Of a DNA stretch of 64,000 nucleotides, positions 53,636-63,026 are shown one piece after another. The notes beneath the pieces are model-generated. The model was not told the origin of the DNA, did no database searches, and saw nothing but the letters and a program-made list of their open reading frames with translations. The stretch is from an uncultured Nitrospira sp. (GTDB taxonomy: Bacteria; Nitrospirota; Nitrospiria; Nitrospirales; Nitrospiraceae): NCBI GenBank assembly GCA_902500995.1, contig CABVSR010000002.1:124001-188000 (forward strand), given 5' to 3'. Position 1 is the stretch's first letter. Every line of letters begins with the position of its first letter. Made by a program: the position numbers and the translations under genes.

Positions 53636-53807
53636 ACAGGATGCTCAAAATGGCCGTCCAGCTAGGCCGTAGCGAGGTCCACGGCGCGAAGAATAATGAG
53701 CGCCACATTCGTGGACGCCGGAGAGACGGTGAGCCGGCCGTGTCCTAAGCCAAATCATACTTGGCACGAGGCGAGAACGACGCTGGCGGGCTTTTTCAGC
53801 ATCCTGT
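53636..53807. repeat. Palindromic repeat element, copy 2 (MITE-like)
   Basis: A 172-bp element with perfect 10-bp inverted termini (ACAGGATGCT / AGCATCCTGT) and complementary flanks (AAAATGGCCGTCCAGC against CGCTGGCGGGCTTTTT). The left arm corresponds to the right arm of copy 1. Its right end lies 7 bp before the valS start codon, so it fills the leader of that gene. It has no coding capacity. Confidence 0.85.
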
Positions 53808-53814
53808 TAAAACC

Positions 53815-56565
53815 ATGTCCACACCACAACTCGACAAGACCTACAGTCCCCATGACGTCGAACAGCGCTGGTACCAGCGCTGGATCGATGCCGGCCTGTT
53901 TCACGCCGACCCGACTCATACCGGTCAGCCTTATTCCATGGTGATCCCGCCGCCGAATGTTACGGGCTCCCTGCACGTTGGCCACGCCTTGAACAATACG
54001 CTGCAAGACATCCTGATACGCTGGCGCCGCATGCAGGGGCGCAACGTGCTCTGGATGCCGGGGACGGACCATGCTGGAATCGCCACGCAAAATGTCGTGG
54101 AACGGCAACTGCAGGCCGAAGGCACGTCCCGGGAAACACTCGGACGCGAAGAATTTCTGAAACGGGTGTGGAGTTGGAAGGAAAAATCCGGCGGGACGAT
54201 TATCGGCCAGCTCAAGAAACTCGGCGCTTCCTGCGATTGGCAACGGGAGCGGTTTACGATGGATCCCGGTCTGTCGGAAGCCGTCCGCGAGGTCTTCGTT
54301 CGCTTGCATCAGGATGGACTGCTGTATCGCGGGGAACGGTTGATTAACTGGTGCCCGCGCTGCCTGACGGCCTTGTCGGATATCGAAGTCGAACACGAAG
54401 AGACTACCGGGAAACTGTATACGATCAGGTATGCGCTGGCGGACGATCCGACGCAGGTTCTCCTCGTCGCCACCACTCGTCCCGAGACGCTGCTGGGCGA
54501 CACGGCGGTGGCCGTGCACCCGGAAGACGAGCGCTTCCGGCATGTGATCGGCAAACGAGTCCGGTTGCCGTTAACCGGTCGTACGATTCCGATCGTCGGC
54601 GATTCGATTCTGGTCGATCGTGAATTCGGCACCGGGGCCGTCAAAATCACGCCCGCCCACGACTTTAACGACTTCGAAGCGGGCGAGCGGCACGCACTGA
54701 AACGGATCAAGATCCTCGATCTCCATGCCCACCTGCGATTGGCCGATGCCCTGGCCGATGCCGCGGTCGCCGAAGCACTCGAGAATCTCCCTGTGGCGAA
54801 GGCTCGCCTCAAGATCGAACAACTCCTTACGGACCAGGGGTATCTGGAAAAATCCGAGCCCCACAAGATGGCGCTCGGCAAATGTTATCGCTGCAAGACG
54901 GTGGTCGAACCGTTCCTGTCCGATCAGTGGTTCGTCAAGATCAAGCCGCTGGCCGAACCGGCGATCCAAGCCGTCGAAGAGGGTCGTGTACGGATCATCC
55001 CCGAGGCCTGGAAGAACAACTATCTCGGCTGGATGCGCGACATCAAAGACTGGTGCGTCTCGCGGCAGATTTGGTGGGGTCATCAAATTCCCGCCTGGTA
55101 CTGCGAAACCTGTTCCGGCAACCCTTTCCTGCGGCGAAGTTCGGATGGCGCGCCGCTCATCCCGTCTGACGCCGTGGCGATCGTGGCGAAGATCAAGCCG
55201 GATGCCTGTGCTCTGGGGCACCGCGACGCGCTCGTGCAAGATCCGGACGTGCTGGATACCTGGTTCTCCTCCGCCCTCTGGCCCTTTTCCACCCTTGGGT
55301 GGCCCAAGCAGACGCCGGAGTTGAAGGCCTTCTACCCGACCTCCACCCTTGTGACCGGCCTCGATATTCTCTTCTTCTGGGTCGCGCGCATGATCATGAT
55401 GGGCTTGAAGTTCATGGGCGACGTCCCGTTCCGCGATGTGTACATCCATGCGCTGGTGCGTGATGCCGAAGGCCAGAAGATGAGCAAGTCAAAGGGCAAT
55501 GTCATCGATCCGCTGCATGTGATGGAGCAATACGGCACCGACGCGCTGCGGTTCACGCTGGCGGCCATGGCGTCCCCCGGGCGCGACGTGAAACTGGCCG
55601 AAGAACGGATCGAAGGGTACCGGAACTTCACGAACAAAATCTGGAACGCCGCCCGCTTTCTGCTGATGCACCTGGGCAGCGAACGCCTCGCTGTCCCGCC
55701 CGCGCAACGATCGTTTCCCGACCGCTGGATTCTCAGTCGCCTGAATGCCGCCATCAGCACCGTCACCCGGGAATTGGAGCAGTACCGGTTCGACCGCGCC
55801 TCGAGCGCGATCTATCAATTCATCTGGCACGAGTACTGCGACAAGTACATCGAAATGGTGAAGCCCGCGCTCAAGGACCCGAGCTCGGAACAGGCAAAGA
55901 TCACCAGGCACACCCTGGCCGAGACCTTCGAAACCATGATGCGATTGTTGCATCCCTTCATGCCCTTCCTGACGGAAGAAATCTGGCAGACGCTCCCGCA
56001 CGAAGGCACCAGCATCGTCCGCAAGCCCTTTCCGGCCACGAGATCGGATTGGGAGTCACAGGAAGTCGAGCAGGAGTTTGCATGGTTGGACGAATGCCGG
56101 GCCCTGATGAACCAGGAACGCGCGATTCTCGGATATGCCGCGGGTAAACGTCTCCATTTCAAGGTGCAAGGAAAAACGGACAGCGCCCGCTCCACCTTCG
56201 AAAAACACCAGGCCCTGATTGAATACATGGAAAATGTGGAGCACCTCTCGATCAGCGGCGGCGACGACATTGCTGCCCCACATCTGCTCACCTTGACCAG
56301 CGGCTCGACCGAAGTCGGAACCAGCATGGAGGGAGCCGACCTTCACAAAGCCAAGGACAACGTGACCAAGCAAATGGCCATGCTGCAAAAAGAAGTGGCC
56401 CGCACTCAGCAAAAATTGGGCAACCCCGACTTCGTCGCGAAAGCTCCACCCGAGGTGCTGGCCGAGCATCATGACCGGCTTGCTCGTGAATCGCGCATGA
56501 TTGAGTTATTCCAACAGGCGCTCAACCAGATCACCCTTGAACAGACATCCCATCAAACCTCTTAG
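53815..56565 (+). CDS. valS: Valyl-tRNA synthetase
   Basis: A 916-residue class I aminoacyl-tRNA synthetase that charges tRNA-Val and edits mischarged threonine. The HIGH-type motif is PNVTGSLHVGHA (near residues 44-55) and the KMSKS loop is in QKMSKSKGN (near 560). The inserted editing domain (about 170-400) and the C-terminal coiled-coil arm (about 840-910) are present, so the protein is full length. ATG 53815 has no Shine-Dalgarno; the sequence before it is the end of a palindromic element. No T-box-like sequence is seen. nadC follows, overlapping. Confidence 0.97.
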   Translation: MSTPQLDKTYSPHDVEQRWYQRWIDAGLFHADPTHTGQPYSMVIPPPNVTGSLHVGHALNNTLQDILIRWRRMQGRNVLWMPGTDHAGIATQNVVERQLQAEGTSRETLGREEFLKRVWSWKEKSGGTIIGQLKKLGASCDWQRERFTMDPGLSEAVREVFVRLHQDGLLYRGERLINWCPRCLTALSDIEVEHEETTGKLYTIRYALADDPTQVLLVATTRPETLLGDTAVAVHPEDERFRHVIGKRVRLPLTGRTIPIVGDSILVDREFGTGAVKITPAHDFNDFEAGERHALKRIKILDLHAHLRLADALADAAVAEALENLPVAKARLKIEQLLTDQGYLEKSEPHKMALGKCYRCKTVVEPFLSDQWFVKIKPLAEPAIQAVEEGRVRIIPEAWKNNYLGWMRDIKDWCVSRQIWWGHQIPAWYCETCSGNPFLRRSSDGAPLIPSDAVAIVAKIKPDACALGHRDALVQDPDVLDTWFSSALWPFSTLGWPKQTPELKAFYPTSTLVTGLDILFFWVARMIMMGLKFMGDVPFRDVYIHALVRDAEGQKMSKSKGNVIDPLHVMEQYGTDALRFTLAAMASPGRDVKLAEERIEGYRNFTNKIWNAARFLLMHLGSERLAVPPAQRSFPDRWILSRLNAAISTVTRELEQYRFDRASSAIYQFIWHEYCDKYIEMVKPALKDPSSEQAKITRHTLAETFETMMRLLHPFMPFLTEEIWQTLPHEGTSIVRKPFPATRSDWESQEVEQEFAWLDECRALMNQERAILGYAAGKRLHFKVQGKTDSARSTFEKHQALIEYMENVEHLSISGGDDIAAPHLLTLTSGSTEVGTSMEGADLHKAKDNVTKQMAMLQKEVARTQQKLGNPDFVAKAPPEVLAEHHDRLARESRMIELFQQALNQITLEQTSHQTS

Positions 56566-57433
56566 TCTCCACACCATCCGGAGCGCCGCGCAGACGGCGT
56601 TGGCCGAAGACCTCGCCTCCGGCGATGTGACCACCGGCGCGTTATTTCCGGCTGCGCTGCAGGCGACGGCGACCATTGTCGCTCATCAACCGATGACGGT
56701 CGCAGGCGTAGCCGTCGCCCGCGAAGTCTTCCTGGCGGTGGATCCCGCCTTGCGCATCACCAATAGCGCCAAGGACGGGGGCGTTGTGAAACCGGACAGC
56801 CCGGTGCTGGTTGTACAGGGCGATGTGCGCTCGTTACTGATGGCGGAACGGGTCGCCGTCAATTTTCTCCAGCAACTCTCCGGCATCGCGACACTCACCG
56901 CGCAATTTTGCGCGGCGGTCCGTGGATATCGCACCAGGATTCTCGATACGCGCAAGACCACGCCGGGGTTGCGAGCCCTCGAAAAATGGGCGGTGGAGCT
57001 GGGAGGCGGCAAGAATCACCGGTTCTCGCTGGGCGATGGTGTGCTCATCAAGGACAACCACCTTGCGGTCCTGCGTTCGACGGGGGTGGATGTGGCCGGA
57101 GCCTGCCGGCTGGCACGCGCCGGCGCACCGCATGGCCTGCGTATCGAAGTGGAAGCCAAAACCATGCAGGAAGTGAAAGAAGCACTGGCCGGCAAGGCCG
57201 ACATCATTCTGCTCGACAATATGTCGCCGGCCCTAGTGCGGCAGGCGGTCGCGCTCATCAAACGACGCGCCCTGGTCGAAGTTTCCGGAGGGATGACCCT
57301 GCAGACCGTCGCCGCCATGGCCGAGGCCGGCGCGGATTTCATTTCAGTCGGCGCCTTGACCCATTCCGCTCCCGCTGCCAACCTCAGCATGGATCTCTCA
57401 GTACAACGAGGACGCCGTGGGCGGTCCCGCTAG
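56537..57433 (+). CDS. nadC: Nicotinate-nucleotide pyrophosphorylase (quinolinate phosphoribosyltransferase)
   Basis: About 298 residues. NadC converts quinolinate and PRPP to nicotinate mononucleotide in de novo NAD synthesis. The LAEDLASGDVTT motif, the RKTTPGLRALEKWAV segment with catalytic Lys/Arg, the GGGKNHRFSLGDGVLIKDNH block and the ILLDNM motif are all present. The start is not certain: TTG 56537 gives normal length, and TTG 56501 is the other in-frame choice; both overlap the end of valS. birA overlaps the end by 17 bases, indicating cotranscription. Confidence 0.94.
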   Translation: MNRHPIKPLSLHTIRSAAQTALAEDLASGDVTTGALFPAALQATATIVAHQPMTVAGVAVAREVFLAVDPALRITNSAKDGGVVKPDSPVLVVQGDVRSLLMAERVAVNFLQQLSGIATLTAQFCAAVRGYRTRILDTRKTTPGLRALEKWAVELGGGKNHRFSLGDGVLIKDNHLAVLRSTGVDVAGACRLARAGAPHGLRIEVEAKTMQEVKEALAGKADIILLDNMSPALVRQAVALIKRRALVEVSGGMTLQTVAAMAEAGADFISVGALTHSAPAANLSMDLSVQRGRRGRSR

Positions 57434-58307
57434 CGATCTGTCTCCCGGCGACCGCTTCGACATTGAACGCCTTCAGGCCTCCCTTCAAACCCGAGCCTTC
57501 GGCAGAGTGCTGCACTATAGACCGTCCACCGCTTCCACCAACGCGGACGCCCTCGCCTATCTCCAACAACCGCCCGGAACCGCCGAGCCTCACGGACTCG
57601 TGATCCTCACCGACCGTCAAACCGCCGGCCGTGGACGGCGAGGGCGGACCTGGCATTCACCGCCCCAGGGCAACCTCTACCTGTCGGTCGTCGTGGTGCC
57701 TCGGCAAGGTGCCAAAGGGATGGTTCCTTGGCTGACGTGGGTTCCCTTGCTCTCCGCCCTGGCCGGAGCCGATTGTCTTTCTGACCAGGCAGGGTTCACT
57801 GTGTCCGTAAAATGGCCGAATGATCTGCTGGTGAACGACAAAAAGATCGGCGGGATCCTCTGCGAACAGACCACGACGGCTCAGAACGCCACGGCCATCG
57901 TCATCGGGATCGGCCTCAACATCAATGCGGCGCTCGACAGTTTCCCCGAGGGGCTTCGAGCAGGCGCCACCACGCTGGCTACAGAAGCCCAACGACCGTT
58001 CGATCGCGTGCCGCTCCTGGCCGACCTGTTGCTTCGACTCGAACAACGGATCGATCGTCTTTTTCTCGATGGCCCCGCCGGCATGGCCAAGGAATTCGCG
58101 CAACGTTGCTCGACTGTCGGCCAAACGGTCCGCGTGAGTCTTGAGCAGGACCACTTCGTCGAAGGGATTGCTGAATCCATCGGTCCCGACGGCTGCCTCC
58201 GTCTCCGTGTCACATCCGGCACGGCTCAGGTCCAGCCCGGAGCGCTGTTGGAAGTCAGAGGCGCGGAGGTCGTCCATCTGCGGGGGTGCAATCAGAATCC
58301 GGCTTGA
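57417..58307 (+). CDS. birA: Biotin-[acetyl-CoA-carboxylase] ligase, monofunctional
   Basis: A 296-residue class I biotin protein ligase that activates biotin with ATP and attaches it to the biotin carboxyl carrier protein. The biotin/AMP-binding loop GRGRRGRTW and the KWPNDLLVNDKKIGGIL block are intact, and the C-terminal SH3-like domain (about 240-290) is present. The N-terminal winged-helix domain of E. coli BirA is missing, so it should not repress biotin genes. Start is GTG with AGGAC close upstream, overlapping nadC. Confidence 0.93.
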   Translation: MGGPASDLSPGDRFDIERLQASLQTRAFGRVLHYRPSTASTNADALAYLQQPPGTAEPHGLVILTDRQTAGRGRRGRTWHSPPQGNLYLSVVVVPRQGAKGMVPWLTWVPLLSALAGADCLSDQAGFTVSVKWPNDLLVNDKKIGGILCEQTTTAQNATAIVIGIGLNINAALDSFPEGLRAGATTLATEAQRPFDRVPLLADLLLRLEQRIDRLFLDGPAGMAKEFAQRCSTVGQTVRVSLEQDHFVEGIAESIGPDGCLRLRVTSGTAQVQPGALLEVRGAEVVHLRGCNQNPA

Positions 58308-58324
58308 GGTAGAGTGTCAGTACG

Positions 58325-59095
58325 ATGCTGTTGGCGATCGACATCGGGAATACGAATGTGGTGTGCGGCCTGTTTGAAGGCTCGGCCCTCCGCGGGCATT
58401 GGCGCTTGGCCACCGAAGCCCGGCGTACCGACAATGAATACGGCATCCTCCTGTTGAATTTGCTCCAGAAAGCGGGCTTCACTCCCGATCAGATCACCGG
58501 TTGCATCCTGTCCAGCGTCGTCCCCGCGCTGACGGGCACCTTCGACTCCGTCGTGCAGACCTATTTCGGTCGCACACCGGTCATCGTGGGGCCTGACACC
58601 GACTCCGGCTTGACGCTACGTTATGCGAATCCTAAGGAAATCGGCAGCGACCGCATCGTCAATGCCGCGGCTGCCTATGCGCGGTACCATTCCGATGTCA
58701 TCATCGTTGACTTCGGCACCGCCACGACCTTCTGCGCCGTGACAAAATCGGCCGAGTACGTGGGCGGCGTCATCGCGCCGGGCTTGGGCATTTCAGCCGA
58801 TGCTCTGTTTGCCCGTACGGCGAAGCTTCCCAAAGTCGAAATCATCAGGCCCAAAACGGTGATCGGCACCGATACGATCGGCGGCATTCAGAGCGGGCTA
58901 CTCTTCGGATATGTCGGGCTGGTCGATGGCATCGTCCGGCGCATGGAACGGGAACTCGGCCGCACGTCTATCGTCGTCGCGACCGGCGGCCTGGCGACCG
59001 TCATCGCGCAGGAGACGGAAACGATCCAGGACGTGCTCCCCTTCCTCACCCTCGAAGGCTTGGAACTGCTGTATCGCCGAAATCGGCTCGCCTAA
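58325..59095 (+). CDS. coaX: Type III pantothenate kinase
   Basis: A 256-residue ATP-dependent kinase making 4'-phosphopantothenate, the first step of CoA synthesis. The N-terminal DIGNTNVVCGLF phosphate-binding loop (residues 6-17), GSDRIVNAAAAY (about 100-111), the DFGTATTF motif (about 123-130) and a GGVIAPGL segment are all diagnostic of CoaX. It lacks similarity to CoaA. It follows birA by 17 bp; together valS-nadC-birA-coaX form a likely operon of housekeeping cofactor genes. Confidence 0.96.
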   Translation: MLLAIDIGNTNVVCGLFEGSALRGHWRLATEARRTDNEYGILLLNLLQKAGFTPDQITGCILSSVVPALTGTFDSVVQTYFGRTPVIVGPDTDSGLTLRYANPKEIGSDRIVNAAAAYARYHSDVIIVDFGTATTFCAVTKSAEYVGGVIAPGLGISADALFARTAKLPKVEIIRPKTVIGTDTIGGIQSGLLFGYVGLVDGIVRRMERELGRTSIVVATGGLATVIAQETETIQDVLPFLTLEGLELLYRRNRLA

Positions 59096-59180
59096 GCCCC
59101 GGTTTTGCGCATCCCTAATACAACGGAAGTCCTACCGACGCTGAGAACCCGAAAAATCGACACTTTTTTCTTATTCGCCG

Positions 59181-59208
59181 TTGACTTCCATTCTCCGGTG
59201 GCTATCTC
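59181..59208 (+). promoter_or_regulatory. Possible sigma-70 promoter upstream of grpE
   Basis: TTGACT (59181-59186) and TATCTC (59203-59208) are separated by 16 bases, 24 bp before the grpE ATG. The -10 is a weak match. No CIRCE-type inverted repeat and no clear heat-shock sigma box is seen in this region. Confidence 0.35.
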
Positions 59209-59231
59209 ACATCCCAGAAAAGGTGGAATCA

Positions 59232-59786
59232 ATGTCTGAAGACGAGAAGAACGTTCACAGTATCGATAACTTAGATAGTTCTGACGAGGCCTCTTCGGCC
59301 ACGATTGACGGGGCAAGCGATTTACAACAGGCGCTGGATGCAAAGGCCGACGAGTGCAAAGCCGCTCACGAAAAATATTTGCGATTGGCAGCCGAGTTCG
59401 ACAATTACAAGCGGCTGGCTCAACGCGACCAGCGGGAACAAATCAAGTTCGGCAACGAACAGATTCTTAAGGAGCTGCTCCCCGTGGTCGATAACCTGGA
59501 GCGGGCGATCAAGTCCGCCAAGGGAGCTTCTTCCGTTGACGCACTGACAGAAGGCGTCGAGCTGACCCTCAAGCAACTCTTGAGTGCCTTAACAAAGTTC
59601 GGTGTGAAAGCCGTTGAGAGCATCGGACAGACCTTTGATCCGTCCACTCAGCAGGCAGTCGCTCAGGTCCCCTCGGACACTGTCCCTGAAAACCATGTTG
59701 TGGAAGAGTACCAAAAGGGATACCTCCTCCAGGACCGCATCCTCCGGGCCGCCATGGTCACCGTATCGACCGGAGCGGCGCATTGA
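59232..59786 (+). CDS. grpE: Nucleotide exchange factor GrpE
   Basis: A 184-residue co-chaperone that drives ADP release from DnaK. An acidic, disordered N-terminus (1-35) is followed by the long dimeric coiled-coil (about 40-110, including YLRLAAEFDNYKRLAQRD) and the C-terminal beta domain with VVEEYQKGYLLQDRILRAAMV (about 152-172), which contacts DnaK. AGGTGG precedes ATG 59232; a longer frame from 59181 is not needed. First gene of grpE-dnaK-dnaJ. Confidence 0.96.
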   Translation: MSEDEKNVHSIDNLDSSDEASSATIDGASDLQQALDAKADECKAAHEKYLRLAAEFDNYKRLAQRDQREQIKFGNEQILKELLPVVDNLERAIKSAKGASSVDALTEGVELTLKQLLSALTKFGVKAVESIGQTFDPSTQQAVAQVPSDTVPENHVVEEYQKGYLLQDRILRAAMVTVSTGAAH

Positions 59787-59874
59787 GACGTTACGCCGAT
59801 ACGCCGCGCATGTTTTGAGAGAACAGCTGACACGATCGTTCACGTATTGATACTTTTTGCGAAGGAGCCAACCC

Positions 59875-61797
59875 ATGGGCAAAGTGATTGGAATCGACCT
59901 CGGCACGACGAACTCCTGCGTCGCCATCATGAGCGGTGGAGACCCGGTAGTCATCGCCAATGCGGAAGGAAGCCGCACCACTCCGTCTGTGGTGGGTATT
60001 ACGGATAAGAATGAGCGCCTGGTGGGGCAAATCGCCAAGCGGCAGGCGATCACGAATCCTGAAAATACCATCTTCTCCGTCAAGCGATTGATGGGACGGA
60101 AATTCAAGAGCAAGGAAGTTCAGGAAGCCATCAAGCGGCTGCCCTACAAGGTGGTGGAGGCAGACAACGGCGATGCGCACGTGGAGTTGCGCGGCAAGCG
60201 TTATAGCCCGCCGGAAGTCTCCGCCATGATTTTGCAGAAAATGCGGCAGACGGCTGAAGATTACTTGGGCGAAAAGGTGACGGAAGCCGTCGTGACGGTC
60301 CCGGCCTATTTTGATGACAGCCAGCGGCAGGCCACCAAGGACGCCGGGCAGATCGCCGGATTGAATGTCCTGCGTATCATCAACGAACCGACGGCGGCCT
60401 CACTCGCCTACGGCCTGGACAAGAAAAAAGATGAGCGCATTGCCGTGTACGACCTGGGCGGCGGCACCTTCGACGTGTCCGTCCTGGAAATCGGCGAAGG
60501 TGTGTTCGAAGTCAAGTCCACCAACGGCGACACCTATCTCGGCGGCGACGATTTCGACGAGCGCGTGATGGACTGGCTGGTCGAGGAGTTCAAAAAGGAC
60601 CAGGGGATCGACCTCCGCAAGGACCGCATGGCCCTTCAACGCCTGAAGGAAGCGGCAGAACGGGCGAAGATCGAACTGTCCTCTTCCCAGGAAAGCGAAA
60701 TCAACCTGCCGTTTATCACCGCAGACGCCAGCGGTCCGAAGCACATGGTCATCAAACTGACCCGCGCGAAATTGGAGCAGCTGGTTGATGATCTCATTCA
60801 AAAGACCATTGAACCCTGCCGCAAGGCGCTGGCTGATGCGGGAGTGAGCGCCAAAGATATTCAGGAAGTCGTGCTGGTCGGCGGCATGACCCGTATGCCC
60901 AAGGTCATTCAGGTCGTGAAGGATTTCTTCGGGAAAGAGCCCCATCGCGGCGTAAACCCCGACGAAGTCGTGGCCATCGGGGCGGGCGTCCAGGGCGGTG
61001 TGTTGAAGGGTGAGGTCAAGGATGTGCTCCTGCTGGACGTGACCCCGCTGTCGCTCGGTATTGAAACCCTCGGTGGTGTCTTTACCAAATTAATCGAGCG
61101 CAATACCACGATTCCGACCAAGAAGAGCCAGGTGTTCTCGACGGCGGCCGACAATCAAACCGCGGTGACCATCCGGGTCTTCCAGGGCGAACGTGAAATG
61201 GCGAACGACAACAAGCTGCTGGGGCAGTTTGATCTGGTGGGCATTCCTCCCGCTCCGCGCGGCATGCCGCAGGTGGAAGTCTCCTTCGATATCGATGCCA
61301 ACGGCATCGTCCACGTCGCCGCCAAAGATCTGGCCACGCAGAAGGAACAATCCATCAAGATCACGGCGTCCAGCGGACTCAGCAAAGAAGAAGTGGATAA
61401 ACTGGTCAAGGACGCGCAGTCTCATACGGAGGAAGACAAGAAGCGCCGCCGCGCGGCTGAAGCACGCAACCAGGCCGATTCTCTGCTCTACAGCACCGAG
61501 AAGAACTTGAGCGAGCATGGCGATAAGATCGGTGAAGACGACAAGACCAAGATCACGGAAGCCATTGCCGGACTCCGTAAAGCCATGGAAGGTGATGATC
61601 CCGCCGCCATCGAGTCGGCGACGCAAACATTGACCACGGCTTCCCATAAACTCGCTGAAGAGATGTACAAGAAGGCGTCAGCCTCTGCTGGTCCCGCCGA
61701 CGCCGGTCCCGCAGCCGGGGATGGTGGAGCGCAGGCCAAGACCGATGAAAAGGTCGTGGACGCGGAATTCGAAGAAGTCGATAAGGATAAGAAGTAA
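59875..61797 (+). CDS. dnaK: Molecular chaperone DnaK (Hsp70)
   Basis: A 640-residue Hsp70. The N-terminal ATPase domain begins [16 protein letters not shown] and contains the [15 protein letters not shown] phosphate motif (about 195-209). The substrate-binding domain starts after the conserved [15 protein letters not shown] linker (about 387-401). The C-terminal lid is Lys/Glu-rich and ends in a [12 protein letters not shown] tail typical of bacterial DnaK. GAAGGAG lies well placed before ATG 59875. There is an 88-bp gap after grpE and 81 bp to dnaJ, the latter with a hairpin. Confidence 0.98.
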   Translation: MGKVIGIDLGTTNSCVAIMSGGDPVVIANAEGSRTTPSVVGITDKNERLVGQIAKRQAITNPENTIFSVKRLMGRKFKSKEVQEAIKRLPYKVVEADNGDAHVELRGKRYSPPEVSAMILQKMRQTAEDYLGEKVTEAVVTVPAYFDDSQRQATKDAGQIAGLNVLRIINEPTAASLAYGLDKKKDERIAVYDLGGGTFDVSVLEIGEGVFEVKSTNGDTYLGGDDFDERVMDWLVEEFKKDQGIDLRKDRMALQRLKEAAERAKIELSSSQESEINLPFITADASGPKHMVIKLTRAKLEQLVDDLIQKTIEPCRKALADAGVSAKDIQEVVLVGGMTRMPKVIQVVKDFFGKEPHRGVNPDEVVAIGAGVQGGVLKGEVKDVLLLDVTPLSLGIETLGGVFTKLIERNTTIPTKKSQVFSTAADNQTAVTIRVFQGEREMANDNKLLGQFDLVGIPPAPRGMPQVEVSFDIDANGIVHVAAKDLATQKEQSIKITASSGLSKEEVDKLVKDAQSHTEEDKKRRRAAEARNQADSLLYSTEKNLSEHGDKIGEDDKTKITEAIAGLRKAMEGDDPAAIESATQTLTTASHKLAEEMYKKASASAGPADAGPAAGDGGAQAKTDEKVVDAEFEEVDKDKK

Positions 61798-61810
61798 GCT
61801 CCTCACTGCA

Positions 61811-61854
61811 TGCGGGACCAGGTTGCACGGAAGGTGACGCCTGGTCCTGCCGCA
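61811..61854 (+). other. Stem-loop between dnaK and dnaJ
   Basis: GCGGGACCAGG (61812-61822) can pair with CCTGGTCCTGC (61840-61850) plus adjoining bases, giving about an 11-bp stem and 17-base loop. No T-run follows. It could lower dnaJ expression relative to dnaK through mRNA processing or partial termination. Confidence 0.55.
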
Positions 61855-61878
61855 TCTTATAACGGATAATCCTCTCCT

Positions 61879-62991
61879 GTGGCTAAACGCGATTATTACG
61901 ACACGCTGGGCATCGAGCGGAACGCGACCGACGACGAAGTCAAAAAGGCTTTCAGAAAACTCGCTCGCCAACATCACCCCGACCTCCATACCTCTCCCGA
62001 ACAGAAAAAGTCGGCTGAAGAGAAATTCAAAGAGCTGAACGAAGCGTACGAAGTGATCAGCGACCCCGACAAACGGCGCCGGTACGATACGTTCGGCCAT
62101 GCCGGCGGACCCCAGGGCGCCGAGGGATTCGATTTCGGGGGACAGGGCGGCTTCGGCGATATCTTCAACGATATTTTTGAAGACTTTTTCGGCCAGCCTC
62201 GTGGCCGTGCTCGGGCTGAACGCGGGAATGATCTCCAATATAATCTCGAGATCAGCTTTGAAGAGTCGGTGTTCGGGAAAGAAGCGAAACTCAAAATTCC
62301 TCGTTGGGAAACCTGCGCCGACTGCAAGGGCACCGGCGCAAAGTCCGCCACGGCGATCAAGATGTGCCCGGCCTGCAAGGGACAGGGACAGTTGCGTTTC
62401 CAGCAAGGGTTTTTCAGCGTCAGCCGACCCTGCGGCCAGTGCGAAGGCGTCGGACAGATCATCACCGAACCTTGCCAGGTCTGCAGTGGACGGCAGCGCA
62501 TCCGTAAGGAACGCATGCTGTCGGTCAACATTCCAGGCGGCATCGAAACCGGCATGCGCCTGCGTCTTGCCAATGAGGGGGAGCATGGCGTGCAAGGCGG
62601 CCCGCAGGGAGACCTGTATGTCGCCGTCACGGTCAAACCCCATCCCCACTTCCGCCGCGAAGGACAGGATATAGCCTGTGATCTTCCGATCAATCTCGTG
62701 ACGGCGATCCTGGGCGGCCGCGTCGAAGTTCCGACGCTCAAAGGCAACACCTTCATGAAAATTCCCGCCGGCACGCAGCCCGATAAGGTATTACGCCTCA
62801 AGGGACTCGGGTTCCCGAACCTCAAAGGCGGTCATACCGGGGACCAACTGTTCAATGTTAAAATCGAGATTCCCACCAAGCTGAGCTCCAAGCAGAAAGA
62901 ACTGCTCGAAGAATTCGCCAGGGAAAGCGGCTACACCAAAGACAGTGAGGGCGAAGGATTCTTAGACAAGATGAAGACGTTTTTCGAATAG
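61879..62991 (+). CDS. dnaJ: Chaperone protein DnaJ
   Basis: A 370-residue full-length DnaJ. The J domain has HPD at about residues 33-35. A Gly/Phe-rich stretch (about 72-110) follows. The zinc region contains CADCKGTG, CPACKGQG and CGQCEGVG; the fourth repeat is CQVCSGRQ, with the usual final Gly lost, although both Cys are kept. C-terminal substrate-binding domains are intact. The start is GTG with only a weak ribosome site, compatible with lower expression than DnaK. Confidence 0.96.
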   Translation: MAKRDYYDTLGIERNATDDEVKKAFRKLARQHHPDLHTSPEQKKSAEEKFKELNEAYEVISDPDKRRRYDTFGHAGGPQGAEGFDFGGQGGFGDIFNDIFEDFFGQPRGRARAERGNDLQYNLEISFEESVFGKEAKLKIPRWETCADCKGTGAKSATAIKMCPACKGQGQLRFQQGFFSVSRPCGQCEGVGQIITEPCQVCSGRQRIRKERMLSVNIPGGIETGMRLRLANEGEHGVQGGPQGDLYVAVTVKPHPHFRREGQDIACDLPINLVTAILGGRVEVPTLKGNTFMKIPAGTQPDKVLRLKGLGFPNLKGGHTGDQLFNVKIEIPTKLSSKQKELLEEFARESGYTKDSEGEGFLDKMKTFFE

Positions 62992-63026
62992 ACCACGCAT
63001 CTGCACCTCCCGATCCGCCGTCCGTC

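Noticed and set aside
53417-53814. T-box or other riboswitch before valS
   Set aside because: No T-box consensus or specifier stem is found; the leader is explained by a palindromic repeat element.
59096-59231. CIRCE element or heat-shock sigma promoter upstream of grpE
   Set aside because: No TTAGCACTC-type inverted repeat and no good CTTGAA/CCCCAT pair; only a weak sigma-70-like pair could be marked.
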